Below are positions 25,396 to 34,123 of a stretch of 64,000 nucleotides of DNA, piece by piece. The stretch is taken from contig NZ_SNWW01000003.1 in assembly GCF_004362015.1 (NCBI RefSeq), forward strand, positions 62,001 to 126,000, read 5' to 3'. Source of the stretch: Flavobacterium chryseum (lineage in GTDB: Bacteria; Bacteroidota; Bacteroidia; Flavobacteriales; Flavobacteriaceae). A program made the translations under genes and the position numbers. Under the pieces are notes generated by a model, which saw only the letters and a list, made by a program, of their open reading frames with translations, ran no database searches and had not been told where the DNA came from. Numbering within the stretch: the first letter of the stretch is position 1; every line of letters starts with the position of its first letter.

Positions 25396-25794
25396 ATGAA
25401 AAAACAAATTTTAAGCTTAGCTGCTGTTGCTTTATTGGTATTCGCTGTACAATCATGCGAAAAAAAAGAACCAAAACCGGGAGAAGATGAATTAACACTT
25501 GGAAACAAGGTTGATACGCTTACAACAGATATTGAACAAGCGAGAGATACTGCTGTAATTAGAGCAGAAAATGCTGCTGCTGAAGCAAAAGATGCTACGA
25601 ACAAAACCATTGAGGAAGTAAAAGATGGTACTAAAAAAACAGCAAATGAAGTTGCAGATGCTGCTAAAAAAACAGCTGCAGATGTAAAAGAAGCTTCTAA
25701 AAGAGCGGCAGACAAAGCAGAAGCTGCTGCTAAAGCTGCTAAAGACGGAACTGTAAAAACGGCTAAAGATGTAAATGAAGCTTTGAAAAAATAA
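25396..25794 (+). CDS. Ala/Lys-rich helical lipoprotein
   Basis: 132 residues from the ATG at 25396, which begins a lipoprotein signal peptide with the lipidated Cys at residue 21 (FAVQSC). An upstream in-frame start would bury the signal. The mature chain (about 45-130) is an 11-residue-periodic amphipathic repeat of the type DAAKKTAADVK, ASKRAADKAEA and AAKDGTVKTAK, resembling LEA and apolipoprotein-like helices. Function is unknown; envelope stress or membrane binding is a guess. It is followed by a clean terminator at 25820-25849. Confidence 0.82.
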   Translation: MKKQILSLAAVALLVFAVQSCEKKEPKPGEDELTLGNKVDTLTTDIEQARDTAVIRAENAAAEAKDATNKTIEEVKDGTKKTANEVADAAKKTAADVKEASKRAADKAEAAAKAAKDGTVKTAKDVNEALKK

Positions 25795-25819
25795 TTTATT
25801 TTTTTTAAGTTCAAAATTG

Positions 25820-25849
25820 AAACCATTCGTTGCGACGAGTGGTTTTTTT
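25820..25849 (+). terminator. Terminator of the Ala/Lys-rich lipoprotein gene
   Basis: Stem AAACCATTCG / CGAGTGGTTT with loop TTGCGA, followed by T7. Confidence 0.85.
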
Positions 25850-25876
25850 ATGCAAAAAAGAGAGTGGATATTTTTG

Positions 25877-25884
25877 TATTTTTG
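25877..25884 (+). promoter_or_regulatory. Putative -7 element of the O-methyltransferase gene
   Basis: TATTTTTG fits TAnnTTTG and is 25 bp before the ATG at 25910; no clear TTTG at -33. Confidence 0.45.
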
Positions 25885-25909
25885 CTACTAAAATTAGAAC
25901 ACTTACAAG

Positions 25910-26551
25910 ATGCATTTTATTTCACAGGACTTAGAAGATTATATTGAACAACATTCTGAAAACGAACCAGAATTATTAGCAAAACTAAACAAGGAAACGT
26001 ACCAGAAAATACTTTTGCCAAGAATGTTAAGCGGACATTTTCAGGGTCGTGTCTTAAGTATGTTGTCTAAATTAATTCGTCCGGTGAATATTCTTGAAAT
26101 CGGAACTTATACCGGTTATGCTGCCTTATGCTTATGCGAAGGAATGCAGGAAAACGGGCAACTACATACTATTGATATTAAAGAAGAATTGGTTGATTTT
26201 CAACGCAAGTATTTTGATGCTTCGCCTTGGGGAAAACAAATTTTTCAGCATTTAGGAGAAGCTGTAGATATTATCCCGAATCTGGATGTAAAATTTGATT
26301 TGGTTTTTATTGATGCAGATAAGGAAAATTACCTCAACTACTGGGAAATGATTGTTCCGAAAATGAATAAAGGCGGAATTATTTTATCTGATAATGTTTT
26401 GTGGAGCGGAAAAATTTTAGAACCGGTTCATCCGAACGATATAAGCACCAAAGTCCTTTTAGAATATAACTTACTTCTGAAAAATGATCCTAGAGTTGAA
26501 ACCGTTTTATTGCCAATTCGCGATGGTTTGACGGTTAGTAGAGTTCTTTAA
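25910..26551 (+). CDS. SAM-dependent O-methyltransferase (COMT-like)
   Basis: 213 residues. Class I methyltransferase of the catechol/caffeoyl-CoA O-methyltransferase group: SAM motif ILEIGTYTGYAAL at about 61-73, LHTIDIKEE, the metal/substrate loop VFIDADKENY at about 132-141, and SDNVLWSGKI at about 160-169. It is cytoplasmic with substrate unknown. It converges with the PAP2 gene over a palindromic repeat that can end both transcripts. Confidence 0.92.
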   Translation: MHFISQDLEDYIEQHSENEPELLAKLNKETYQKILLPRMLSGHFQGRVLSMLSKLIRPVNILEIGTYTGYAALCLCEGMQENGQLHTIDIKEELVDFQRKYFDASPWGKQIFQHLGEAVDIIPNLDVKFDLVFIDADKENYLNYWEMIVPKMNKGGIILSDNVLWSGKILEPVHPNDISTKVLLEYNLLLKNDPRVETVLLPIRDGLTVSRVL

Positions 26552-26559
26552 TTTTTGAG

Positions 26560-26640
26560 CTACTAAGGCACTAAGTTACTAAGATTCTAAGGTTTAAAAA
26601 AAAGACTTAGAATTTTAGCGACTTAGAAACTCAGAACCTT
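26560..26640. repeat. CTAAG-rich palindromic repeat between convergent genes
   Basis: Left arm CTAAGTTACTAAGATTCTAA (26571-26590) is answered by ACTTAGAATTTTAGCGACTT (26604-26623) on the right as an imperfect inverted repeat, with an A-run loop. It fills the space and probably serves as a terminator both ways. Confidence 0.65.
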
Positions 26641-27211
26641 ATACAAGCTTTTCCGGAAAATATTGTGGTTTTAATTTTCTATAAACCAAAAATAATAAAA
26701 ATCCAAAAAGTGCTCCGAAGAAATAACCAGTTAAAATGTCTCCAGGATAATGCACTCCTAAATAAATACGGCTGTAAGCGAAAATCAAAGGCCATAAAAA
26801 TATAAATCCAAAGTATTTGATACGATTTCTTAGAATCAAAAATAAAAAGGTTGAAACCGCCATTGTGTTAGCAGCGTGACCTGAGAAAAAACTATAGGAA
26901 TTTCGCATCAGTACAAGACGAATATGTGAACTGATTTCAGGGTTATTACACGGGCGTAAACGCTGAAAATTATATTTAACCAAATTAGTTACCTGATCTG
27001 TAAACGTAATAAGGATAGCTATAAAAAGTAAAATATATAAGGTTTGTTTACCGCCTAATTTTTTATAAATAATATAAAAAAGAAATAAGAAAAATGGTAC
27101 CCAATAAAGTTGATTGGTTATAATAAGCCATAAGCTATCGTATTTTTCAGAACCTAAACCATTAAGATATACCAGCAAACTGGTATCTAATTCTTTTATT
27201 TTTTCAAGCAT
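26639..27211 (-). CDS. PAP2-family membrane phosphatase
   Basis: 190 residues with about five or six membrane helices. The three phosphatase signature regions are present: KYNFQRLRP, SFFSGHA and SRIYLGVHYPGD. Members dephosphorylate lipid phosphates such as undecaprenyl or phosphatidylglycerol phosphate at the outer face of the inner membrane; the substrate here is not defined. It is coupled to tatA by a TAATG overlap. Confidence 0.92.
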   Translation of the reverse strand: MLEKIKELDTSLLVYLNGLGSEKYDSLWLIITNQLYWVPFFLFLFYIIYKKLGGKQTLYILLFIAILITFTDQVTNLVKYNFQRLRPCNNPEISSHIRLVLMRNSYSFFSGHAANTMAVSTFLFLILRNRIKYFGFIFLWPLIFAYSRIYLGVHYPGDILTGYFFGALFGFLLFLVYRKLKPQYFPEKLV

Positions 27212-27570
27212 TATCCTTGGCGTTTTACAGGTCCGGAGATTGAATCTATGTCTTCTTTTACTTTGTCGATTTCTGTAGCAGTATCGCCTAATATATTACC
27301 GGATACACTAGTAGTATCTCCTAATAGATTCGTTTTTGCTTCATTTATCTGGGCATTGATATTTCCGGTGATATCTGTTAAAGATTTAGCATCGTAGCCA
27401 TTTGCTTCTGCGCCTTTTTGAATTTCACTTTTAATATCATTGGTTGCATTTTTTAATTGCGCCATCGCTTTACCCATTGTACGGGCAATTTCCGGCACTT
27501 TGTCTGAACCAAAAAGCATTAGTACTATAAACAGTATAAAAACTAATTCCCCTCCTCCTATACCAAACAT
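27211..27570 (-). CDS. tatA: Sec-independent translocase component TatA/TatE
   Basis: 119 residues: an N-terminal membrane helix starting MFGIGGGELVFILFIVLML, the conserved Phe-Gly hinge (FGSDKVPE, about 21-28), an amphipathic helix and a charged tail. It forms the pore-like part of the twin-arginine pathway for folded proteins. tatC is not in the window. A minus-strand TATATTTG at 27593-27600, 23 bp before the start, is the likely -7 element. Confidence 0.92.
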   Translation of the reverse strand: MFGIGGGELVFILFIVLMLFGSDKVPEIARTMGKAMAQLKNATNDIKSEIQKGAEANGYDAKSLTDITGNINAQINEAKTNLLGDTTSVSGNILGDTATEIDKVKEDIDSISGPVKRQG

Positions 27571-27592
27571 ATCTTTTATTTTTGTGTAGCTA

Positions 27593-27600
27593 CAAATATA
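27593..27600 (-). promoter_or_regulatory. Putative -7 element of the tatA-PAP2 operon
   Basis: TATATTTG on the minus strand fits TAnnTTTG and lies 23 bp upstream of the tatA ATG. Confidence 0.5.
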
Positions 27601-27635
27601 TTAAATTTTGTAGCTGAGAGTTTTAAAATTTACTT

Positions 27636-27667
27636 AAAAAAAAAGACTCTTTGCAGAGTCTCTTTTA
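27636..27667 (-). terminator. Terminator after the M1 peptidase gene
   Basis: Stem AGACTCT / AGAGTCT with loop TTGC-type and A/T runs on both sides, directly after the stop at 27673 in gene direction. Confidence 0.8.
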
Positions 27668-27672
27668 TCTAT

Positions 27673-29919
27673 TTAGTCAAATTTTGACTTTTCTTCTACT
27701 TTTGGCCAAGAGTTATTGGTTACATCAATATCAGCAGTCATTAATTTTGGGTCAACCTGAATACTTTTAATTGCTTTTGAAGTTGCGTAAACTTTCTTAG
27801 CGGTGTCATTATTCTTTCTCCAGATTTGAGCCGGATATTGATAATTATCTTTCGAACCGTCTTCGTAAGTTATCTCAACCAAAATTGGCATAATCATTCC
27901 GCCTGGTTTGTTAAACTCAACTTCGTAAAAATATTTAGGCGATTTTAAACTTGCTTTTTCTTCAGCTGTAAAAGTTTTATCTACATATTCAGACAATAAT
28001 TTTACGTCTTCTACTTTTAAGGCTTTTTTCTTTGAAGCATTAACTTCAGCATTTTCTGCAGCAACTAAGTAAACGAATGGTCCTTTTTCAAATCCAAAAC
28101 GTCCTTTTCTTACTTTTACATCTTTAATATCAGCTGTTGGAGTTTCAGAAACATAATATTGTTTCACCTCTTTAATTCCGATATCCACGAAATCTGTTGA
28201 GTAAAACCATCCTCTAAAAAACCAGTCTAAATCTACAGCAGAAGCATCTTCCATAGTTCTAAAGAAATCCTCAGGAGTTGGATGTTTGAATTTCCATCTG
28301 TTTGCATAGGTTCTAAAAGCATAATCAAACAACTCTTTACCCATAACTACTTCTCTTAAAATATTAAGACCTGTAGCCGGTTTTCCGTAAGCGTTATTAC
28401 CAAATTGTACAATTGTTTCAGAGTTAGACATAATTGGCTCTAAAAACTTTTGGTCTCCGCTCATGTACGGAACAATATTTTTTGCTGGACCGCGTCTTGA
28501 TGGGAAATTTGGATCTAATTCCTGTTCTGCCAAATATTCTAAAAAGGAGTTTAAACCTTCATCCATCCAAGTCCATTGACGCTCATCTGAGTTTACAATC
28601 ATAGGAAAGAAAGTGTGACCCACTTCGTGAATTACAACCCCAATCATTCCGTTTTTAACTTCTTTGCTAGTCACTCCATTTTCATCAGGACGACCAAAAT
28701 TCCAACAAATCATTGGATATTCCATTCCCTGATCTTCTGCAGAAACTGATACCGCTTTTGGATAAGGATAATCGAATGTATGAGAGGAGTAACTTTTTAA
28801 GGTATGAGCAACTGTCATGGTTGAAGTTTCTCCCCAAAGCGGATTTGCTTCTTTTGGATAAACAGATTCTGCCATCACAATTTTACCGCCTAATTTTACC
28901 GCCATTGCATCGTAAATGAATTTTCTTGAAGAAGCAATTCCGAAATCACGAACGTTTTTAGCGCTGAATTTCCATGTTTTTTTCTTCTCAGAGAAACCTT
29001 TTTCAGTCGCTTCAGCTTCAGCCTGCGTTACAATTACAACGGGTTTATCAAATGATTTTTGAGCCTGTTCGTAACGTTTTACCTGCTCTGCGGTAAAAAC
29101 TTCTGCTCTGTTTGTCAATTCTCCTGTAGCATCAATCACGTGATCTGCAGGAACTGTAATGTTTACGTCAAAATTTCCAAAAGGAAGAGCAAACTCTCCG
29201 CTTCCCCAAAATTGCATATTCTGCCATCCTTCAACGTCGTTATAAACGGCCATTCTTGGATAAAACTGAGCAATTACATATAATTTATTTCCGTCTTTCT
29301 CAAACAATTCATAACCTGAACGTCCACCTTCTTTTCTGTAATTATTGATGTTGTACCACCATTTTATAGCCAGTGAAATTTTCTCACCAGGCTTAAGAGG
29401 AGTTGCCAGATTAATACGCATCATCGTTTCGTTGATGGTATATGACATTGGATTTCCTTTTATATCTTTTACTTGTTCAATATTAAAACCACGCTCTAAG
29501 TCTTTTCTTAAATATTTGCTTGAAAAACCATCAAGTGCCAAAACCTGATTTATTTTTTCGCTTTCAGCTAGAGTAGATTGTGTATTTGCTTTTGCCTGAT
29601 TTTGATCTAATTGAATCCATAAATATTCTAAACTGTCCGGAGAATTATTAGAATATGTAATAACTTCAGAACCAGTTAATTTTGAATTTTTATCATCTAA
29701 TTCAATATCAATTTTATAATCTGCCTGTTGTTGATAGTAAGCAGGACCCGGCGCTCCGGAAGCTGTACGAAACATGTTAGGCGTCGCTAACAGGTCATAC
29801 ATTTGACTAAATTTATTAGTATCGTACTTTCCTTGTTGTTTTGGAGCAGCTGTTGTGGTGGTTTTCTCCTGAGCCATTAAAATAGCAGGAAAAAGTAATA
29901 ATAATGAAAGCTTTTTCAT
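27673..29919 (-). CDS. M1-family metallopeptidase, exported
   Basis: 748 residues with a signal peptide of about 16 residues (LFPAILMAQ). Gluzincin zinc site HEVGH at 431-435 with the third ligand Glu454 in WMDEG. The aminopeptidase GAMEN-type substrate loop is replaced by DQGMEYP (about 396-402), seen in M1 relatives of Bacteroidota. It is probably periplasmic or surface-exposed. No T9SS C-terminal sorting domain is evident. It stands 65 bp from the DUF6702 gene and may be the last gene of that unit. Confidence 0.93.
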   Translation of the reverse strand: MKKLSLLLLFPAILMAQEKTTTTAAPKQQGKYDTNKFSQMYDLLATPNMFRTASGAPGPAYYQQQADYKIDIELDDKNSKLTGSEVITYSNNSPDSLEYLWIQLDQNQAKANTQSTLAESEKINQVLALDGFSSKYLRKDLERGFNIEQVKDIKGNPMSYTINETMMRINLATPLKPGEKISLAIKWWYNINNYRKEGGRSGYELFEKDGNKLYVIAQFYPRMAVYNDVEGWQNMQFWGSGEFALPFGNFDVNITVPADHVIDATGELTNRAEVFTAEQVKRYEQAQKSFDKPVVIVTQAEAEATEKGFSEKKKTWKFSAKNVRDFGIASSRKFIYDAMAVKLGGKIVMAESVYPKEANPLWGETSTMTVAHTLKSYSSHTFDYPYPKAVSVSAEDQGMEYPMICWNFGRPDENGVTSKEVKNGMIGVVIHEVGHTFFPMIVNSDERQWTWMDEGLNSFLEYLAEQELDPNFPSRRGPAKNIVPYMSGDQKFLEPIMSNSETIVQFGNNAYGKPATGLNILREVVMGKELFDYAFRTYANRWKFKHPTPEDFFRTMEDASAVDLDWFFRGWFYSTDFVDIGIKEVKQYYVSETPTADIKDVKVRKGRFGFEKGPFVYLVAAENAEVNASKKKALKVEDVKLLSEYVDKTFTAEEKASLKSPKYFYEVEFNKPGGMIMPILVEITYEDGSKDNYQYPAQIWRKNNDTAKKVYATSKAIKSIQVDPKLMTADIDVTNNSWPKVEEKSKFD

Positions 29920-29984
29920 AAAATATAATAGGTAGTTTTGTAGGGTGTGAAAATAACAATTAAAATAATAATTTTACCTATTGA

Positions 29985-30491
29985 TTAATATTTTAACACT
30001 TCTTTCCTTGAAGATTCTGTAAAGAGAACACTCATTTTGGTTCCGAATGCTGAAACATGTGTAATATTCTGTTGTTCAGCGTTCCAGTCGACTAAAATAG
30101 TGTTTGAAATTTCGATGTTTTTAAACTTTTCAACATCCTTAATTCTTGAGTAACAAACCAAAACATCTCCAGCCTCTACTTCTTTAGATAAAAAAGTAAT
30201 AGGTTTTGACTGGCCGTTTATTTTTACAGTAAAGTTTTCAGCAAGGTATTTTTTTAATAAATCAACATCCGCCTGGGTTTCCTTATCGGTACCAACGAAT
30301 GTTTTTTGATGATATTTCTTTTCCATTCCATTATTCAGATCATCGATAAAAATCCGGGACGTAATTTGAAGCATTTTCTTTTCTGCAGCGTAATTGACCT
30401 GAAAAACTCCCATATAAAATTTATGGAATGAAAAAGCAGAAAGCGACAAAAACAATATCCCGATTAAGGGATAAATTAATCTATTTTTCAT
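29985..30491 (-). CDS. DUF6702 family protein
   Basis: 168 residues with an N-terminal hydrophobic signal or anchor (about 5-23) and the DUF6702-typical start HKFYMGVFQVNY. The pattern of beta strands suggests a small periplasmic domain; the role is unknown. It overlaps the upstream paralogue gene by 4 bp. DUF6702 genes are, as I recall, frequently next to M1 peptidases in Flavobacteriia, as here. Confidence 0.8.
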   Translation of the reverse strand: MKNRLIYPLIGILFLSLSAFSFHKFYMGVFQVNYAAEKKMLQITSRIFIDDLNNGMEKKYHQKTFVGTDKETQADVDLLKKYLAENFTVKINGQSKPITFLSKEVEAGDVLVCYSRIKDVEKFKNIEISNTILVDWNAEQQNITHVSAFGTKMSVLFTESSRKEVLKY

Positions 30492-31240
30492 TTTTGACTC
30501 ATCTCAATTTTTTTAAACTCTTTGTTTTTATTGATCATAAAATCAATCAATTCAAACTTATCTTCCGGTTTTAAGTGTTTTTTAGATTCTGAATCATTAG
30601 AACAATACATCAAAAACAAGTCTATTTCATCTGGTTTTAAACTTAATGTTTTAGTATAAAAATCAGGCGTAAAATTATCTTTAGCGTATTCAACAAATGC
30701 TATATCACTTATAACTTCCTCTTGTACTTGCTCATCTTTGCGTAAAAGCTTTTTAACGTCTTTAAAAATCCTTACGAAATCCATTCCGTATTTAATCGTC
30801 TGATCAGAGTACATTACCTTATTTTCCGGACTAGATAGTTTGTCATCTTCAAATTGCATATCGGTTATACTTTGCGATCCGCCTTGCAATGATTTTACTT
30901 TAAGTTCTTTATGAACCAAAACTTCTTTCAATTCAATATTTACTAAATCCAACGGCACTGAAAAAAGTTTTTCTGCACAGTCCTTCTCCGTTAAAACAAT
31001 TTTTTTAGCTTGAAATGCCAGTCCCGTAAACAACAAAGTATCTTTAGGCCTTGCCATGATATCAAACAATCCGTTTAAACCAATAAAAGTTCTTACATTG
31101 GCATTTACATTCATCACATAACCACTTTCTATGGCAAGCGATTTATTTATAACTTGTCCGTGTAATGGTTTTCTTGAATTTTGTCCCATCATAATTTGAC
31201 AAAATAGGCACACAACGAGTATTTTAAGGCTATTTTTCAT
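30488..31240 (-). CDS. Carboxypeptidase-regulatory-like domain protein (paralogue 3)
   Basis: 250 residues with a signal peptide of about 19 residues (CQIMMGQN). An N-terminal CarboxypepD_reg-like beta-sandwich domain covers about 25-115 (GQVINKSLAIESGYVMNVN ... VNIELKEVLVHKE), followed by a helical domain to the end. It is the most diverged of three tandem paralogues (31230-31961 and 31942-32709). It overlaps its upstream gene by 11 bp and the DUF6702 gene by 4 bp. Confidence 0.78.
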   Translation of the reverse strand: MKNSLKILVVCLFCQIMMGQNSRKPLHGQVINKSLAIESGYVMNVNANVRTFIGLNGLFDIMARPKDTLLFTGLAFQAKKIVLTEKDCAEKLFSVPLDLVNIELKEVLVHKELKVKSLQGGSQSITDMQFEDDKLSSPENKVMYSDQTIKYGMDFVRIFKDVKKLLRKDEQVQEEVISDIAFVEYAKDNFTPDFYTKTLSLKPDEIDLFLMYCSNDSESKKHLKPEDKFELIDFMINKNKEFKKIEMSQK

Positions 31241-31961
31241 TTTCTAAAATTTTTAGATATTTTCTGGCTAAATCGGTTATTAAAAACATACTCATCGTTT
31301 TGTTCTTACTATCCAAAGATACAGCAAATTCGGCATCATCTATACAATAAAATTGAAATCCTTTAATGTCTTGTACTGAAATTTTCAATCTTTCTGTGTA
31401 ATAATTCTCATCAAAAAGATATTCCATTTTTCTGAAAAGCGCCTCCTTTTTTTCGATTTTAACTTCTTTTTTAAGCATGGAAGTTCTTCCTGAAATAGCA
31501 TTCAATAACATATCGCCCGGCGTCGATTGTGCTGTATACACTTTTCTTTCTGCCGGCGTATATTTTTTCTGGTCATGCGAAATAATCCCAAGATTTGCGG
31601 CATTGATATTTGCATTTTCATTCACCACAACTTCTTTCAATTCAATTTCTTTAGCAGTCATTTTTATCTGAAGCGAAGCAGACTTTAAATCCTCAGCACT
31701 AATTCTGCGTTGAAGCGTCTCTAAGTTAACTGATGAAAAAACCAATACATCTCCTTCCCGAACCACAATCGAAAACATTCCGTTTGCATCAGAAACCGTA
31801 GTAACCTGAGTTGTATTATTGATAATATTTACGCCTTCGACAGAAGTCGATTGCTCAAAAATCTGACCTGGAATTTCCTTTGCGCCATTAGTTTGTCCAA
31901 ACGAAATTTGAAAAATGCAGAATAGTATTAGGAGTAGTGCTTTATTTGTTTTCAATAGCAA
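31230..31961 (-). CDS. Carboxypeptidase-regulatory-like domain protein (paralogue 2)
   Basis: 243 residues. Signal peptide ends near FGQTNG. The N-terminal CarboxypepD_reg-like domain (about 28-115) ends with IELKEVVVNENANINAANLG, matching the VIIKTYGNINAVALG stretch of paralogue 1. Next comes KKYTPAERKVYTA and a C-terminal helical region with RTSMLKKEVKIEKKEALFRK. Close relationship to 31942-32709 is visible along the full length. Function is unknown; such domains often sit on secreted or TonB-dependent proteins. Confidence 0.8.
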   Translation of the reverse strand: MLLKTNKALLLILFCIFQISFGQTNGAKEIPGQIFEQSTSVEGVNIINNTTQVTTVSDANGMFSIVVREGDVLVFSSVNLETLQRRISAEDLKSASLQIKMTAKEIELKEVVVNENANINAANLGIISHDQKKYTPAERKVYTAQSTPGDMLLNAISGRTSMLKKEVKIEKKEALFRKMEYLFDENYYTERLKISVQDIKGFQFYCIDDAEFAVSLDSKNKTMSMFLITDLARKYLKILENEK

Positions 31962-32709
31962 GTATTTCTTTGTATTTAACAGCTAGTTCTCCAAGGAGAA
32001 ACTCTGTTGAAGTTCTGTTTTTAGAATCTAAAATAGCCGTAAACTTATCATTATCTACAGCATAATATTCAAATCCTTTTACATATTCATGAGGGATTTT
32101 TAATCGATTAACGAAATGGTCAAGGCTAAACATATTCTCTAAAAGCCTCATGAAAGTTTCTTTTTTCTCAACCGCCACTTCTTTCTTCAGCATTGCCGTA
32201 CGTCCGGAAAAGAAATTTAATAAAGGATCTGCAGAAATAGATCCTCCAGCCATCGATCCCGCATTTGCAGTTGCGTTTAAAGCTGTTGCAGTATGGAGTT
32301 TTCTTTCTGCTTCAGTGTATTTTTTTTGTCCTGCAGGAACAATCCCTAAAGCGACAGCATTAATATTACCGTATGTTTTAATAATTACCTCTTGTAATTG
32401 ATGCATTACGAGATTTAATTTCACTGTAAAATTTAGATCAGAGAAATTTTCAGGAGTTAGCAAAACCCTATTTTCTTTAAATTGTATGGATGAAAAAACA
32501 AGTGTATCTCCTGCTTTAGCCATAATCGAAAAAGATCCGTCGGCACTTGTCGCTACCATCGTTTCAGTTTGAGCATTTACTACATAAACACCTTCCAAAT
32601 CATTTGTATTAGAAATGATTTTTCCGTTTATAATAGAACGATCCTGATTTTGAGACCAGGAAGTCTGACTCAAAATAATTACTAAAAAACAAAAAACTTT
32701 GTTGATCAA
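31942..32709 (-). CDS. Carboxypeptidase-regulatory-like domain protein (paralogue 1)
   Basis: 255 residues, first gene of the tandem set. Signal peptide ends near SQTSWSQN. The regulatory-like domain covers about 25-110. It shares with paralogue 2 KKYTEAERKLHTA, RTAMLKKEVAVEKKE, and a C-terminal VKGFEYYAVDNDKFTAILDS segment (FYCIDDAEFAVSLDS in paralogue 2). A Gly/Ala-rich insert (about 148-162) is unique to it. It overlaps paralogue 2 by 20 bp, so translation is probably coupled. Confidence 0.8.
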   Translation of the reverse strand: MINKVFCFLVIILSQTSWSQNQDRSIINGKIISNTNDLEGVYVVNAQTETMVATSADGSFSIMAKAGDTLVFSSIQFKENRVLLTPENFSDLNFTVKLNLVMHQLQEVIIKTYGNINAVALGIVPAGQKKYTEAERKLHTATALNATANAGSMAGGSISADPLLNFFSGRTAMLKKEVAVEKKETFMRLLENMFSLDHFVNRLKIPHEYVKGFEYYAVDNDKFTAILDSKNRTSTEFLLGELAVKYKEILAIENK

Positions 32710-32872
32710 AATAAAATAAAATTAGAATTATTCTTAAAATGTAAAAATATCCTAATGTCTTCCAAATTTAGTATTAAGAGCATGGTAAAAAAATGTTAAT
32801 TAAACCCAACTTTTTTTAGCTTAAAAATGTAGTTTTTAATACCTTTAACCGTATAATCTGAGTTTAAAATTT

Positions 32873-33580
32873 ATGAAAAGCATTATCATTGCCAGTACAT
32901 CTACATTGCACGAAGGCAGTTATTTACAGTATTTATTACCAACTTTACAAGTTCATTTTAAAAATTGCAAAAGCATACTATTTATTCCCTATGCGCGTCC
33001 GGGCGGAATTTCGCATACTGAATATACGCAGAAAGTCGCACAGGCATTTGCAACAATTAACATTTCTGTAAAAGGAATTCATGAGTTCGAAAATGCAGAA
33101 AACGCGGTAAAAAACGCAGAAGGTATTTTTACCGGAGGCGGAAATACTTTTTTACTCGTAAGTCAGTTATACCAACAAAACATAATGCAGCTACTTGCTG
33201 AAACCATTAAAAACGGAACTCCGTATCTAGGAACAAGCGCCGGAAGTAACATTTGCGGATTATCGATGCAAACCACGAATGATATGCCGATTGTTTATCC
33301 GCCAAGTTTTCAGACTTTAGGATTAATTCCTTTCAATTTAAATCCGCATTATTTAGATCCTGATACACAATCAAAACATATGGGCGAAACCCGCGAAACT
33401 AGAATTAAGGAATTTCATGCTTTTAATGCTATTCCGGTTTTGGGTTTGAGAGAAGGAAGCTGGCTTGAAGTAAAAGGAGAAAAAATTACGCTAAAGGGGA
33501 ATTTATCCGCACGCTTATTTTTACAAAATGAATCTCCAAAAGAGTTAGAAACTGAAAGTGATTTGAGTAGTTTAAATTAA
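32873..33580 (+). CDS. pepE: Dipeptidase E (alpha-aspartyl dipeptidase)
   Basis: 235 residues; S51 peptidase that hydrolyses Asp-X dipeptides in the cytoplasm. The nucleophile Ser122 lies in GTSAGSN. Asp137 and His159 (NPHYLDP) sit at spacings matching the E. coli triad Ser120-Asp135-His157. The GIFTGGGNTF stretch is also conserved. It is monocistronic and is followed by an inverted-repeat unit. Confidence 0.93.
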   Translation: MKSIIIASTSTLHEGSYLQYLLPTLQVHFKNCKSILFIPYARPGGISHTEYTQKVAQAFATINISVKGIHEFENAENAVKNAEGIFTGGGNTFLLVSQLYQQNIMQLLAETIKNGTPYLGTSAGSNICGLSMQTTNDMPIVYPPSFQTLGLIPFNLNPHYLDPDTQSKHMGETRETRIKEFHAFNAIPVLGLREGSWLEVKGEKITLKGNLSARLFLQNESPKELETESDLSSLN

Positions 33581-33590
33581 AGTTTTTTTT

Positions 33591-33692
33591 TACCATTAAG
33601 ATATTAAGAAAATTAAGCTTAACTTCTTAACAAAGCATTTTCAACATTAAGAATTACATTTAATCCTTTATTTTCTTAATATCTTAATGGTA
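33591..33692. repeat. Inverted-repeat unit with perfect 23-bp arms
   Basis: Arms at 33591-33613 and 33670-33692 are exact reverse complements (core ACCATTAAGATATTAAGAAA). The 56 bp between them contain further TTAAG words but no gene. It lies between pepE and the first tRNA-Gly. Confidence 0.85.
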
Positions 33693-33700
33693 AAAACAAA

Positions 33701-33732
33701 AAAAATCCCCAAACAAATTGTTTGAGGATTTT
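33701..33732 (-). terminator. Terminator of the left tRNA-Gly
   Basis: Stem AAAATCCCCAAAC / GTTTGAGGATTTT (one mismatch) with A/T runs, directly downstream of the tRNA on the minus strand. Confidence 0.75.
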
Positions 33733-33736
33733 GAAG

Positions 33737-33809
<73 letters not shown>

Positions 33810-33881
33810 ATTAACAGGGTGCAAATATAAACAAATAAATGATTCTAAAAAATAAAAATCAAAAAATTATTTAATTTTGAT

Positions 33882-33914
33882 AAAAAAACCGAAACAATTA
33901 AGTTTCGGTTTTTT
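33882..33914 (-). terminator. Terminator of the right tRNA-Gly
   Basis: Perfect stem AAAAAACCGAAAC / GTTTCGGTTTTTT with loop AATTAA, directly downstream of the second tRNA. Confidence 0.85.
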
Positions 33915-33916
33915 AG

Positions 33917-33989
<73 letters not shown>

Positions 33990-34123
33990 ATTACTGGTGC
34001 AAATATAAAAAATAAGTTCAGTTCAAAACAAGCTTTTTTTGAAAAAAAATTAATTAAAAACAACTATTTCTTATAACCTATTTAAAACTAAAATGTTATA
34101 CATTTATTTATTTTTTACAAATT

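Noticed and set aside
25371..25826. A 151-codon antisense reading frame over the Ala/Lys-rich lipoprotein gene
   Set aside because: Long open antisense frames are expected opposite repetitive Ala/Lys codons; the sense strand has a signal peptide, lipobox and terminator.
27673..29919. M1 peptidase as a T9SS cargo
   Set aside because: The C-terminus shows no type A or type B sorting domain signature; it ends in the peptidase-associated region.
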